64,000 bases of DNA from Rhodeus uyekii (GCA_037043235.1 JAWRVZ010000014.1:3162001-3226000); one strand, 5' to 3'. Shown: positions 34,141 through 45,855, counted from the stretch's first letter. Made by a program: numbers and translations. Notes: generated by a model from the sequence alone, not told the origin.

Positions 34141-34209
34141 TACACGGAACAAGAGTATTCTTATACAGAACAATGCAGCATCTCGTTCCCTCTTCTGGGA
34201 AGTAGGGTT

Positions 34210-34372
34210 CCCTATCAGTCAGTCAAGTTCGACGTTACGTCGGACTGACATCATGGGGTCTCGCTTGGGAGCCCAATCACCTCCCAGTATAACTAAACGC
34301 GCCAATGAACATTGGCTAGTGAGATTTGCATGCCGAGGCCCGCCCCGCCCGGCTTCCGGGTATAAATTGGAC
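34210..34372 (+). repeat. DIRS left inverted terminal repeat with promoter
   Basis: Words such as CTCCCAGTATAACTAAACGC, GCCAATGAACATTGGCTAGT and GATTTGCATGCCGAG are found in reverse complement at 40378-40528. A TATA-like GGGTATAAATTGG ends the repeat at 34359-34371, well placed for transcription into the gag block. Confidence 0.9.
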
Positions 34373-34610
34373 CGGCATCGCTCACTTCATTCATACTTTT
34401 GCTTCGGAGCCGAGCAGTTGTAATCAGCCGCTCCTTTCTGATCACCTGCCAAACAGAATTCGACTGGAAAGAATTCGACAGAATTCTTTATTCGACTGGA
34501 AAATACGGTGCTTCAGCGGTGGTGCGCGTGTTCCAGCTGTCGTGTCACCCCCCTGTGCCTCGGTCGGAAAAAGAGCAGTTTTTCCTCTAAAAGAGCAAAT
34601 CTTTTTCAAG

Positions 34611-35902
34611 ATGCCTTTTCGTCCGTGTGTTTCTGGATGCGGTCGTTTTCTGACCCCATCTGACGGCCATGAGCACTGTTTCTTGTGTCTGGGCAGGCAG
34701 CACGCTGAGAGAGCGCTTGTGGATGGTTCATGCTCTCATTGCGGGAGCATGACCATGTCGGTGTTGCGGTCGCGGCTCTCCCTCTTTGATACAGAGGTTC
34801 GAGCCCCCTCTGCTGCTACCCATATTCCCTCTGCTTCTCATGGTAGAGCTGAGGGGTTGGTTTGCACTCTGGGAGACCTGAGGGTTACAGTGTGAGCTAC
34901 CTCGTCGGGCCAGACCCCACAAACCTCCCACTCCTCTTGCACACTGTGTGCCGTCGAGTTGCCAGACGAGCCGCCGGGTCCCACATCTTCGAGTGAGGAA
35001 GCTGAGCAGCGCCCCTCTGGCGTCGCTGCTCGTGTGGAATCGGATAAGGAGATGATGGCCATGCTTTCCCGGGCTGCCGCGGGCATCAGGCTCAAGTGGA
35101 ACCCTCCGCCGTCGCCCGAGCACTCGCGGATGGACGATTAGTTTCTGGGTGCGGAGCGGGGTTCACAGCCTCATTCCACCCTGGTGCCCTTCTTCCCGGA
35201 AGTGCATGAGGAGGTCAGTAAGTCGTGGAAGGCACCTTTTACTGCCCGAAGCCACTCTCTAGCCTTCTCCGCTCTCACTACTCTCGATGGCGGGGCTGCC
35301 AAGGGTTACGCGGACGTTCCCCTGGTGGAGCGTGCAGTTGCGGTGCACTTGTGCCCGCAAAATGCTGCCACCTGGCGCAATCGTCCGCACCTTTGTCCAA
35401 GGCGGGTAAGACAATGGTAGCCCTGGCTGCCAAGGCTTACAGCGCTGCTGGACAGGCAGCTTCCGCCCTGCATGTCATGACCATCCTGCAGATCTATCAG
35501 GCAAAAGCTCTTAAAGATCTGCACGAGGGTAGGTCTGAGCCGGGGTTGATGCAGGAACTGCGCACGGCGACCGACTTCGCCCTCCGGAAGACTAAGGTCA
35601 CGCCGCAGGCCCTCGGCCAGACGATGTCCACACTTGTGGTCCAGGAGCCCCATCTTTGGCTGGACCTGGCTGAGATGAAGGACGCTGACAAAGTTTGCTT
35701 TCTCAACACCCCCATCTCCCAGGCCGGCCTCTTCGGCGACACTGTCGTGGACTTTGCACAGCAGTTCTCGACAGTGCAGAAGCAGACTGAGGCAATGAGT
35801 CACATCTTGCCCCTGCGGCTGCAAAGGGTCCGGCCGGACCGGATGCCTCCTGTCCCCCCCCCCCCCCCGCAGGAAGGCGACACAACCCGTCCAGACTGCT
35901 AA
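34611..35902 (+). pseudogene. DIRS gag-like gene, disrupted
   Basis: The frame opens at an ATG (34611) with MPFRPCVSGCGRFL and continues through C/H-rich spacing (DGHEHCFLCLGRQHAE, SCSHCGS), a zinc-finger-like gag head. A stop at 34893 and another at 35139 lie in the same frame. A frameshift near 35400 then moves the sequence to the frame with AAKAYSAAGQAASALHV, LMQELRTATDFALR and ISQAGLFGDTVVDFAQQF up to 35902. These are the recurrent gag motifs of fish DIRS-like elements. The protein would coat the element RNA; it cannot be made intact here. Confidence 0.8.
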
Positions 35903-35931
35903 ACCCTCCAAGAGAAAATCTAAGCGGTCCT

Positions 35932-38590
35932 GTGACGGGCGACCCAGAGGTGGCAGGAGCTGCTCGTTACCAGGAGCTGGTGAGGGCACCACTTCTTCCC
36001 CTGAGGAGGGCCGGGTGGAGAATCTTTTCTTTCTGTTCTGCCACATTTTCAATAAAAGAGCAGTTTCCTCCATCTCTGGGTTATACTCGGTCCAAGTTGA
36101 CAGTGGGTGATGCATCACTTCCCCTCTCCCAGCCGACCTCTCTTTCGCCAAGGACAGGGAGCGGGCAGGTCAAGGACGCACTGCCTCCTTACCCCTCCCT
36201 TCCAGGCCCCTCATGGGGGCTATGGAGCCAGGTGAGTGCACCACACTCGCCGCCCCGGGACGCCATGCATCCTGGGTTGGGCCTCAGAGCTCCCTGCTGC
36301 CCCCCCGCGGGTTCGTCGGTCGTCCCCTTGGTGCCTCTCGAACGGAGTTTGGTTGCCTGGTTAGCGCTTCCCACTCAGTCTCGTTGGCTCATTTGGACAA
36401 TCAGACTCGGCTATGCGATTCAGTTCGCCAGGCGGCCCCCCAGGTTCAGCAGTGTTCTGACTACCTCAGTGGCAGGCAAGGACGCCCCTGTACTTCGGGA
36501 AGAGATCGCTGTCCTCCTGGCGAAGGGCGCGATCGAGCCTGTCCCTCCAGCCGAGATGGAGTCAGGGTTTTACAGCCCCCACTTCATCGTTCCCAAGAAA
36601 GGCGGGGGGTTACGGCCTATCCTGGACCTGCGTGTCTTGAATCGGACCACATACAGGCTTCCGTTCAAAATGTTAACGCAGAGACGCAACCTCACGTGTG
36701 TCCGCTCCCAGGACTGTTTTGCAGCAATCGACCTGAAGGACGCGTACTTTCATGTCTCAATACTCCCTCTTCACAGACCGTTCCTTCGCTTTGCGTTCGA
36801 GGGTCGGGCATACCAGTACAATGTCAAGTCAAGTCAAGTCACCTTTATTTATATAGCGCTTTTTACAATGTAGATTGTTTCAAAGCAGCTTTACAGGAAA
36901 AACAATATAAACAAAGTTTGTTTGGCTGAACAGAAGCCCCAAAAGAGCAGGTGAATCAATACAATTGATGAATTTTAAGTGTTAAGTTTCCCCAACTGAG
37001 CAAGCCATAGGCGACAGCGGCAAGGAACCAAAACTCCGGCAGGTGACGTAACGAATAAAGAATACAATGGAGAAAAAACCTTGGGAGAAACCAGGCTCAG
37101 TCGGGGGACCAGTTCTCCTCTGGCCAACAGCCAAACAGTGCATGATTATTATACAACAATTCAAGTCCAATATGAAGTCCAGTTTGGTCCGGTTAGAGAT
37201 GGACAAGGTCCCCCCCTTTGATTTGTCCCTGTCTCCCTGCGTCTTCACCAAGTGGAGGCTGCCCTTTCCCCCTCAGGGAGATGGGAGTCCGCATCCTGAA
37301 TTATCTCGACGACTGGCTCATTTTGGCACAGTCGCGGGATCGGGTGTGTGAGCACAGGCACTTGGTGCTCAGACACCACAACCATTTGTGGCTTCGGGTC
37401 AACTGGGAGAAGAGCAAGCTCTGCCCTGTGCAGAGCATCTCCTTTCTCGGTTTGGAGTTGGACTCAGTCTCCATGTCAGCACGTCTCACCAAAGAACGTG
37501 CACAGTCAGTGTTGAACTGCCTGAAAGTAGTCAGGCGGAAAACAGTGGTCCCACTGAAACAGTTTCAGAGGCTCCTGGGGCATATGTCATCCGCAGCCGC
37601 TGTAACACCGGTCAGATTGATGCATATGAGACCACTTCAAGACTGGTTACGGGACGGAGTCCCGAGGTGGGCTTGGCACCAGGGCACATTCCGTGTGGCA
37701 ATCACACCGGCTTGTCGCCAGACATTCGGCCCTTGGTCGGACCTTGCTTTTCTACGGGCCGGAGTTCCCCTAGGGCAAGTGTCCAGGCATGTTGTTGTTA
37801 CAACAGATGCCTCCACCACGGGCTGGGGTGCCGTGTGCATCGGGCATGCTGCCTCGGGCTCCTGGACAGGACCCCGGCGGCAGTGGCATATCAACTGCCT
37901 CGAATTGCTAGTGGTAAACCTTGCATTGTGCCGGTTCTGACCGTTGCTGCAGGGCAAGCATGTACTGGTCCGCACGGACAACACATCGACCGTGGCGTAC
38001 ATCATCAGGGTGGTGTACGCTCCCGTCGCATGTCACAACTTGCCCGCCACCTCCTCCTCTGGAGTCAGCATCGGCTCAGGTCGCTGCGTGCCGTTTACAT
38101 TCCGGGCGAGCTCAATCATGCAGCCGACGCGCTCTCACGACAGCTCACGTTCCCGGGAGAATGGAGACTCCACCCCAGGCGGTCCAGCTGATCTGGAGTC
38201 GATTCGGGGAAGTGCAGGTAGACCTGTTCACTTCCCGGGAATCCTCCCACTGCCAGTTGTTCTTTTCCCTGACCGACGGGACCCTCGGCACGGATGCACT
38301 GGCACACAGCTGGCCCCGGGGCCTACGCAAATATGCGTTCCCCCCAGTGAGCCTTCTTGCACAGACCCTCTGCAAGGTCAGGGAGGACGAGGAGCAGGAC
38401 TTGCTAGTTGCGCCATACTGGCCCAACTGGACCTGGTTTCCAGAACTCTCACTCCTCGCGACAGCCCCTCCCTGGTGCATTCCCTTGAGGAAGGACCTGC
38501 TTTCTCAAGGACAGGGCACCATTTGGCACCTGCGTCCAGATCTTTGGAACCTCCACGTGTGGTCCCTGGACGGGACGTGGAAGACTTAAG
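35932..38590 (+). pseudogene. DIRS reverse transcriptase and RNase H, disrupted
   Basis: The RT starts around 36340 and shows FIVPKKGGGLRPILDLRVLN and CFAAIDLKDAYFHVSI. At 36826-37202 an L2 fragment interrupts it. It resumes with FDLSLSPCVFTK and, after a frameshift near 37268, with RILNYLDDWLILAQS containing the catalytic YLDD. RNase H follows: VVTTDASTTGWGAV, the LEL glutamate, RTDNTSTVAY after an in-frame TGA at 37938, and NHAADALSR after a shift near 38003. Another shift near 38155 leads to AQ/VQVDLF and the linker to 38589. The role would be copying element RNA; this copy has at least four disruptions plus the insertion. Confidence 0.85.
36826..37202 (-). mobile_element. 5'-truncated L2-type LINE 3' end, inserted in the DIRS RT
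   Basis: The 377 bp match the 3' UTR of the LINE at 10806-11190, including the (ACTTG)n tail and the word GGTTTTTTCTCCATT. An imperfect 8-bp duplication flanks it (ACAATGTC 36818-36825, ACAAGGTC 37203-37210). Removing the insert and one duplicate restores continuity of the DIRS sequence. Severe 5' truncation is the normal outcome of LINE target-primed reverse transcription. Confidence 0.88.
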
Positions 38591-39572
38591 TGGCCTACCA
38601 CCGGCAGTGGTAGACACTATCACTTTGTCTAGAGCCCCCTCTATGAGGCTGGCGTATGCCTTGAAGTGGAGTCTATTCTCTGAGTGGTATTCTTCCCGGC
38701 GGGAAGACCCCCGGACTTGCCCGAACAGCTCTGTGCTTTCCTTCCCTCAAGGTGGGTTGGAGCGGCGGCTGTCCCCCTCTACCTTGAAGGTATACGTCGC
38801 CGCCATTGCAGCTCATCATGTTCCCGTCAATGGCAGGTCTCTTGGAAAGCACGACCTGGTCATCAGGTTCCTGAGAAGGGCCAGGAGGTTAAACCCTACT
38901 AGGCCGCCCCTCTTTCCCTCCTGGGACCTCTCTGTCGTTCTCTCAGGCCTACAGAGAGCTCCCTTCTAGCCCCTTGAGTCAGTGGAGTTCAAGATCTTGT
39001 CTTTCAAAACAGTGCTCCTGACTGCACTCGCTTCCTTTAAGAGGGTAGGGGACCTGCAGGCATTTTCGGTCAGTGAAACGTGCCTTGAATTCGGGCCGGC
39101 CTTGTCTCACGTTGTCCTGTGGCCCCGGCTTGGATATGTGCAAAGGTTCCCACCACTCCCTTTCGGGATCAGGTGGTGAACCTGCAAGCACTGCCCCGGG
39201 AGGAGGCAGACCAAGCCCTCACGTTGCTGTGTCCCGTCCGTGCACTACGTGTCTATGTGGACTGCACGCAGAGCTTCAGGAGCTCCAAGCAGCTCTTGGA
39301 GCAGAAGGGGAAAGGCTGTCTGCAAACAGAGGTTGGCCCACTGGATAGTGGATGCCATCGCCCTGGCATATCAGGCTCGGGGTGAGCCATGCCCCCTGGG
39401 GGTGAGGGCGCACTCCACACGGGGTGTTGCTTCCTCCTGGGCGTTGGCGCGTGGCGCCTCTCTGACAGACATCTGCAGAGTTGTGGGCTGGGCAACACCT
39501 AATATATTCGCAAGATTCTACAATCTCCGGGTGGAGCCAGTTTATTCCTGTGTGCTCGGAACAAACAGGTGA
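38585..39572 (+). pseudogene. DIRS tyrosine recombinase, disrupted
   Basis: The N-terminal SAM-like domain is visible (AYALKWSLFSEWYSS, LSPSTLKVYVAAIAAHH). An in-frame TAG at 38967 follows. The catalytic domain has the first arginine in ALASFKRVGDLQAF, the H-x-x-R box in RAHSTRGVASSWA and the tyrosine in FARFYNL. Frameshifts near 39170 and 39320 break the domain. The enzyme family integrates a circular DNA without a staggered cut. Confidence 0.87.
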
Positions 39573-40282
39573 CCGGCTCGGTGTCCTGCTTGCGGCACCA
39601 TGCCCCTTAATAAGGGGATACGAGCGCTTATCTACTCCTCAGGTGAGTTCCCCGTCTGGCGAACCCTGATTCGAGTTCCTCCTGCATCCTTCGGTCACGG
39701 ACGCGCCGGAGGCGTCTGACGCCAGGCCCAGTACTCGTGTGCATGCCTCAGTGGTCAGCCCTTGTACTGGACTAGATGCCCATATGACGAGATTCTCTCT
39801 TGGTAATCCCATTTGTGTACGCTCCACGGTACGGTTTCCCGCTGGGTAAACCCGTGTCTTTCCCTTGGCAGTTCTGTTCTGCCAGTCTCTTTGGTACGCG
39901 TTACACCTACCATGGGGACTTTACATATGCCATACTGCCCCTCGGGTCAGTCCATGTGTGTCCTACCGCACATTACCTCCCCCTTGGGCAGGGTGTGGTC
40001 TCCGTAGCGTCTGTACGCTCCCCCAGCGTAGATAACTAAGCGGGTCGAGCTGATCTGCGGAATTGAGATCCGAAGCTCTCTTCCCTGCTCACGTAGGAAC
40101 AGCAGCTTAGACCTTCCTCACGTTGGCCTTCCCCTCCATCCTGACCGGCGTGGAGGCCTAAGTTGGCTTACGTGGGGCGCTGGGTAGGTTACGTCTGCGG
40201 AGGCAGTTGTCATTGGGACGCCACTGCTTGCCAACATCTGCATCTCCAATTCTTGTAACACGGCTTAGTGCCTGTGGCGCTT
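39573..40282 (+). other. DIRS 3' non-coding region
   Basis: Sequence between the recombinase end and the internal complementary region. Frames of 60-80 codons are fortuitous. It repeats short words such as TACGCTCC and CTTGGGCA without a clear period. Confidence 0.5.
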
Positions 40283-40326
40283 TCCATAGGGACCCCATGA
40301 TGTCAGTCCGATGTACGTTACGTCCC
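40283..40326 (-). repeat. DIRS internal complementary region
   Basis: CCATAGGGACCCCATGATGT continues to CAGTCCGATGTACGTTACG and is the reverse complement of the outer part of the left terminal repeat (34225-34262: ACGTTACGTCGGACTGACAT, then CATGGGGTC). Such an internal copy next to the right repeat is diagnostic of DIRS elements. It serves as a splint for completing the circular DNA. Confidence 0.8.
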
Positions 40327-40377
40327 CCGGCCACAGACACGGCTCCTCAGCAAAATATGAATGAAGTGAGCGAAGCC

Positions 40378-40548
40378 CGTCCTATTTATACCCGGAAGCC
40401 GAGCGGGGCGGGACTCGGCATGCAAATCTCACTAGCCAATGTTCATTGGCGCGTTTAGTTATACTGGGAGGTGATTGGGCTCCCAAGCGAGACCACATGA
40501 CGTCAGTCCGACGTAACGTCTCCGTTCCCTTCTTCAGGAAACGGGGGT
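40378..40548 (-). repeat. DIRS right inverted terminal repeat
   Basis: Reverse complement of 34210-34372 with few differences (for example GCATGCAAATCTCACTAGCC, TTCATTGGCGCGTTTAGTTA). It ends in TTCCCTTCTTCAGGAAACGG. Confidence 0.9.
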
Positions 40549-40559
40549 TACAATAGTAA

Positions 40560-42740
40560 CCTAGACGTTACATATGTAACCTGAGACGTTCCCTGTCAAG
40601 GGAACTCACGCTGTATCACAATGCTATGGGAACGAGAATGCCAACGCCACCACAGTGACAAAGGCTGCCAAGTGAAACGTAGAACACACTATGCTAGCAC
40701 CCATGTTTCAAGAGCGGAATCAGGTCTAACTGGTAGAGGCTAATAATGGTATGTGTGGAGGACCAACCTGCTGCATCACGAGCAACTGCAGTAGATACTC
40801 TTTCCATGAGAGCGTTAGAAGCTGCCACCTTGAGTGGGCTCGGATCACCAAAGAAAGGCAATCCGACAGACTCCTAGCCTCAACTAACCACTCGCTCATA
40901 GTTTATGAGTTGCTGGAGCCATGAGTAGCACAGTGGTCCGTAAAGGACACTGAAAAGACATAGAGATCATGAATTGAGCTGAAGACCATTTCTCTGCAGA
41001 GAGACCTGGACTGTTAAATATAACCAAGGTGTGTAGGCACAGCCTTGTGACCTTGAACATGAGAGGTGAGATGCTCCTCAAGTAAAATAACCCTCTGGTT
41101 TTGAGCCACTACTGAAGGGCCCACTTGTACCGGCCAGGGTTCTGTCACTTCAGTTTGGATTTCTAGTGTGCTGGTTGACAGAGTTCTGACACTGCCCTTT
41201 TTTGTCTTGTGATTGAATGATCTTGTTCCCTAATTTCCCTTAATTTATCCCAGCTGTCCCTGCTTGTTACCTTTCCTCATGTGTTCCCTATTTAATCCTG
41301 GTGTGTTTGCTATCCTGTGTTGTGTCGTTGTCATTTGGTTGGCTGTATTCCCTGTGATCATGATCCGTTTTCCTTGCTCTCTAGTTTTTTATGTTACTTG
41401 AGTGTTTAGTTATTGTGTTTAGTGTAGGTAATTTTTTTTCATTTCTTGTATTATGTTTCTTTGTTTATAATAAATGCATCACCTTTCTCCTGCAATTTAG
41501 TTCTCCCTTTCTGATCCGTTACACTACCGATGACCAAATGAGTTACACTGGAAGAAGTTTCCATGATGCCAGTAGTCTTAACTGCTCAGTGAGTGACTGA
41601 CCTACTTATGACAGGCTATGTTGTTGAAAGATGGGAATATATTTCAACTGGTTTTTAGTTTTGGTTGGAAGATGAAGTCTCTTACAAGCGACTTCTCCTC
41701 CGTCTGGTTCCACAGGAGCTGGATAGCCATAGTATCAAAGCCTCTGATTGAGTGGAAGTAACCGCAGTTACTGTTAATGTGCTCGGCTCCAAACCAGAAT
41801 TACATCCATCCTTCATTATAAAGAAGTACGGGTAATGAAAACCCAGTCTAATACCTGGGAGATCTATTACTCAGCAGAGATTAGCTCTTCTCCAATACCA
41901 GAGCCTTCTCCGGCCCCCACCCACAATCTGGGTAGGGCACCAAAGAAGGCAAAGGACCAAAGGACAAAAATTTGGCAAGCGTATTAACTACTAGGAACCA
42001 GCTTCTCAAGGCTGGCCTCAGGAATTTTCTTGAGCTTTCGCTCCAGGGCCCTGTCCTGTCCTGCAGGGAATGCCTGAAGTGACTACTTTATGAGTGGCGC
42101 AGAGTGGGGCTATGCTGTATTGGGACCAAAGGTGATGAGAATGTGGAGTGATGAAGATAGCAAGTGCCTCCTCCATTATCGGTGTCTATAGTGTGCCTTT
42201 CTTCTTTTTTTTACCTGAACACATCAGTGTGAGAATCAAAAGAGGGAGGCCTCAAGTCCAAGGCCTCAATCCAACTTATAAATTTAGTTTTCTCAATTTA
42301 TAAGCTGGATTGAAGTAGTGAAACTTCATCTCCAGCCTAGATGCTAACAACATAATAACTGCTGAACCAATACCTCTATTGGGGAGGAAGTAACCACAGC
42401 ACATGCTTCCAGATCCTGGGATAGGCATAGAACTTGCCAGTTGAGGGCAGAGAATAAACCAAGCCCATCTCTAACCCTTCTGACTGGTCTATTTGCGAAC
42501 CTGAGGGCACGGACAGTGTTTGAGGACAGTTGAGCAGTTACTCTGTATATGCTCCGCTCCCGCCTGAGGCTTGTAATCCTCAGGTTCGGATCTCATCCTC
42601 AGGCTCACAAATGGATTCCGATTCCTTGAAAGGGAACTGCCTTTTTCAAAAGCAAGGATTCACTACTGATCTGAACCTTTTTAATTGGGGATACCAGTTT
42701 TCCAGAACAAGACAACACCTTAGTTAATATGTCATCACTG
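40560..42740 (-). pseudogene. DIRS-like retroelement remnant (minus strand), interrupted by R1
   Basis: Right after the full DIRS element comes a second terminal motif, GAGACGTTCCCTGTCAAGGG at 40582-40601. Decayed sequence follows whose layout parallels the minus-strand remnant at 30443-32700: the CATCACGAGCAACTGCAG and GAGAGCGTTAGAAGCTGCCACC words correspond to CCGCCGCATCAAAAAC and AGGGCCTTAGAGGCAGCCACG there. A further terminal-like motif TCCTTGAAAGGGAACTGCC is at about 42623-42641. No long frame survives. Identification rests on these parallels, so it is less sure than the others. Confidence 0.55.
41136..41525 (+). repeat. R1 repeat, most continuous copy
   Basis: Runs from about CAGGGTTCTGTCACTTCAG to TTTCTGATCCGTTACACTA. 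It includes TTGACAGAGTTCTGACACTG, CCTATTTAATCCTGGTGTG, TTTATAATAAATGCATCACC and a C/T-rich end. The minus-strand fragments at 7818-8075 and 9602-9665 align to it by eye. An AATAAA lies close to its end. It has no protein and looks like a non-autonomous retroposon or solo LTR-like unit inserted into a DIRS remnant. Confidence 0.65.
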
Positions 42741-42744
42741 AGAA

Positions 42745-43724
42745 AATGTGTAACAGTGGATAAAGTAACTATCTTTGATGTTTACTTTATCCTATAGTTT
42801 ATCCATCATCCTTTATCCTATATTCAACATGGTTACAAACTCATCGCCAATAACAATTCAATGCTGAACTAATTTGTTTGCTTTCTTGATACTGTTGAGG
42901 AAAATCAACATGATATTATTTAATCTAGAGCCAAATAAAATACACTTATACCCCACAACTTCTCCAACAGCCATGCAACATTCCTCAACACTTGTCGCAG
43001 ACTCCACTTTAACCACACGTCGCCTTGTTAGTGAACAAAATGAGAAACAATATATCAAAACACCAAAAAGTCACGAACAATAAAAGCAATAAGAAAAAGA
43101 GAGAAAAAAGATTAATGCAAATCCACCTACTCTCACACCGTTCTGTTCACTTGGGGAGTGTGAGAGAGAAAGAGATGTGTTTTAGTTCCTTTACCTTGGA
43201 TTTACTGAAACCATTTGTTTCTAGCTGGTGTGTCACAGCCCTGAGAGCACCTATCAGCATCCAAACAACCTTGTGCTTGATCTGTCACCTTTTTTTTTAG
43301 CTCCTCCTTCACTGCCTGGTACATCTTGCACTTCTCTGCCTTGTTTTCATGTTTTTCATTTAGACTTCAGGCTGTGTCCTATGTACTTTAAGTGATCCAT
43401 CTCGTTGACCTCTTTGTTTCTAATCAGTGAATGCTGTTAATGTTGCATTAGGAGCTGGAGGCCTCCTTGCACAGTCTGCACTTTCTGTCTTTTTCTCTAT
43501 CGATCTAGTGATTCCACAAATGTGTCCATGATGTATTCATAGATGTTTTGTATTTCATTTTTACTGGCCCTGACACCATAAATTATGTCACTTGTTCTTT
43601 TCAACTTATGCAACTTGTTGATACTGTGCAGTGCACATTTCTTTGTCTTATTATTTGTTAAGTCCTATTATTATTTTGTTCGACTTACTATGTTAAGATG
43701 ACTGACAGGACAAATTAATTGTTC
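42745..43724. other. Non-coding; no gene seen
   Basis: Contains two overlapping + frames of 69 and 91 codons without motifs. The rest is AT-rich sequence with short T runs. Nothing else recognised. Confidence 0.45.
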
Positions 43725-43880
43725 CTGTAGCTCAAAACATAGAGCACAGAATTATCAACACCAGGGTCATGGGTTTGACTACCAAGGAATTATGAAAACT
43801 GATCAAATGTACAGGTCTTCCTTGAATTGCAATGAATAAAACTTCCCATGTTGCCTTGAGGCAATGTGCCTGAAGGTGAT
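43725..43880 (+). repeat. tRNA-derived SINE, copy 2
   Basis: GTTCCTGTAGCTCAAAACAT begins a tRNA-like head with a decayed B box (GGGTTTGACTACC at about 43770). The body with CCTTGAATTGCAATGAATAA parallels CCTTGAATGCAATGTAAG of copy 1. Confidence 0.7.
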
Positions 43881-44763
43881 CATGTCTATTCAGAGTATTT
43901 GCTTGGTAACCCTAACACGTCATGAAGTTGCTTTTGTAATGATCTTGATTGGGCCTTTAGGATCATCCTCGATGAGTTCCTGATGAAGGTCTGAAGTGTT
44001 TTCTTAACCTTAGTGTCAGGCCTTCAAGGATCTGTGTGGCATGAGTCACTAGCTTCTCTTTAGTTAATCTGGGCTGAGCTTAATTAGGTTTGTCTGGTTT
44101 TGGGGACTTGAGTTCCTGCTCTTCCTACCATTAGCTGGTGCTCCAAGCCATGCGTTGTCTTTCTCAGTTCTCTTCAAAACCATTGTTCTTGAAAAAAATC
44201 AATAGTACTGTTCCTGTTATCAAACCATACATTTTCCATCCTGAAAATAGTTCAGACTTTTTCGATGATATTGTTTGTCCTCTTTAATAAAATCATTTGC
44301 AGTTATTACAGTAAGAGATGGTGCTTCAGAGTGAAATAATCTCTAGCTTTACTCTGCTTCTGTAAAAGATCTTGTGAGACCAAAAACAGAAGTGAGAGAT
44401 AAATTATGATTTGATTATCTTTCTATTTCTGTATGAATGCCTGCTTTGAACCATTATCAATTGTGAAATTTTAAATATATTTTAGTGTATATAGGACTAC
44501 TGAATATTAACTTAAACCACTGTTTAAGCAGAAATTGATATGAATAGATATGAACATTTTATTTATTTAAAAGTTAAAGTTTCTGTATTTTAGTTGCAGC
44601 TATCTCAAGGTATGAAAAGGAATTTGTACTTTTATGAAGGGGATATAGTATTTTAAACATATTTTGAATATACTTTGTTAGAGTAAAATTTTCTATAAAT
44701 AATTTTTTGAAACACATGGAAATGATCACTGTGAGAAATAAAACTTACGTAAACACGTATTGC
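43881..44763. other. Non-coding; no gene seen
   Basis: AT-rich and no convincing frame, splice pattern or repeat end. Confidence 0.4.
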
Positions 44764-44771
44764 TTTGAAGC

Positions 44772-45855
44772 CAGAGTTGGGTAGGTTACTTTTAAAATGT
44801 ATTTCACTACAGATTACAAAATACATGCTTTAAAAAGTAATTTGTAACGTATTTCGTTACATTACTCAAGTTTAGTAACGTAATCTAAATACTTTGGAAT
44901 GCTTTGAAATACTTTACACAAAAGACCATATTAACTTGATGTCCTGTTATCATCTTTATAGCAGAGGCACATCTAATAGAGGCACATTTGGAAAAAAAAA
45001 ATATGACAAAAGTAATTTTGTGTCATTTTAACTATCCCTAGTATAAATATGTTTTTATTGCAGCAAGCATCAGTCAGTAAGTGTGGTCTTAACAATAAAT
45101 GAAAGCAAGAAAAAAAACAGCTGGTACAATTCTCCAAGTAACACAACCAATTTAGGTAATGAATGGAGAAAACTTTGAGTGATTCTTTCACTTATTATAC
45201 TCTCTATGGAAAGACAACCGCCACAACAGAATCGAGAGAGTCAACAGTCAAACTTAGTCAGGATGCGTTTCACAAATCAAATATGGACGCAATGAAGAAG
45301 GGAATGGGTGCACGCGATTGTTGAAGCACACCTCCTCATCGCCGAAGCTACAGCGCCAGAGCCAGAGAGTAAATGGGAAAATAAGGAATAAATAAAGAAA
45401 ATAATTTTCAAAGACCAAGAACAACTTACTTCAAAATACTTTTTCAGATTAGATGTTGAATCCTTTGAAGCCGATAGAAGTTTTGTTGCACTGTGATGTT
45501 ACGTCCTTTTTCTTGTTTATAAGTAAAATTGTCTTTGAATTTCCACGAAAGAAATGCATTACGCGCTGTGATTGCAGGCCTACACTCCAGCTTGCTAACT
45601 GAACAGGCTGCGCGCGTTTTTTTTTAAAGAGACAGAGTCGGAGAATCATCAGACAGCTTACGTTAATATTAATTAATAAATTACATAAAAATTCAAAGTA
45701 ATCACTTTGGTAATCTAAAATACTTTTTGAATGGATGCTAACTGTAATTTGATTACCATCAATTTAAAATGTAACTGTGACGAAATACAGTTACTCAAAT
45801 TTTGTATTTTAAATACGTAACGTCGTTACATGTATTTCGTTACTCCCCAACCCTC
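44772..45855. mobile_element. hAT-like non-autonomous transposon (1.08 kb)
   Basis: The left end CAGAGTTGGGTAGGTTACTT is mirrored by the right end GTTACTCCCCAACCCTC. Sub-terminal words TACATGTATTTCGTTAC and GTATTTCGTTACATTAC recur in inverse orientation. The flanking 8-bp sequences TTTGAAGC (44764-44771) and TTTGAGGC (45856-45863) differ at one base, fitting an aged hAT target duplication. The interior contains no transposase. Confidence 0.72.

Larger units (their letters stand above)
34205..40548 (+). mobile_element. DIRS-like tyrosine-recombinase retroelement, near complete but mutated
   Basis: The element has inverted terminal repeats (about 34210-34372 and 40378-40528), an internal complementary region just before the right repeat, and three coding blocks in the usual order: gag, reverse transcriptase with RNase H, and tyrosine recombinase. 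DIRS elements integrate a circular DNA by tyrosine recombination and so leave no target duplication; none is seen. The coding blocks are broken by several stops and frameshifts, and a truncated L2 copy sits in the RT. The element is dead but structurally readable. Confidence 0.88.

Noticed and set aside
35306..36151. 281-codon minus-strand frame
   Set aside because: It is antisense to the DIRS gag block, whose motifs are clear on the + strand. GC-rich codon bias makes long antisense frames.
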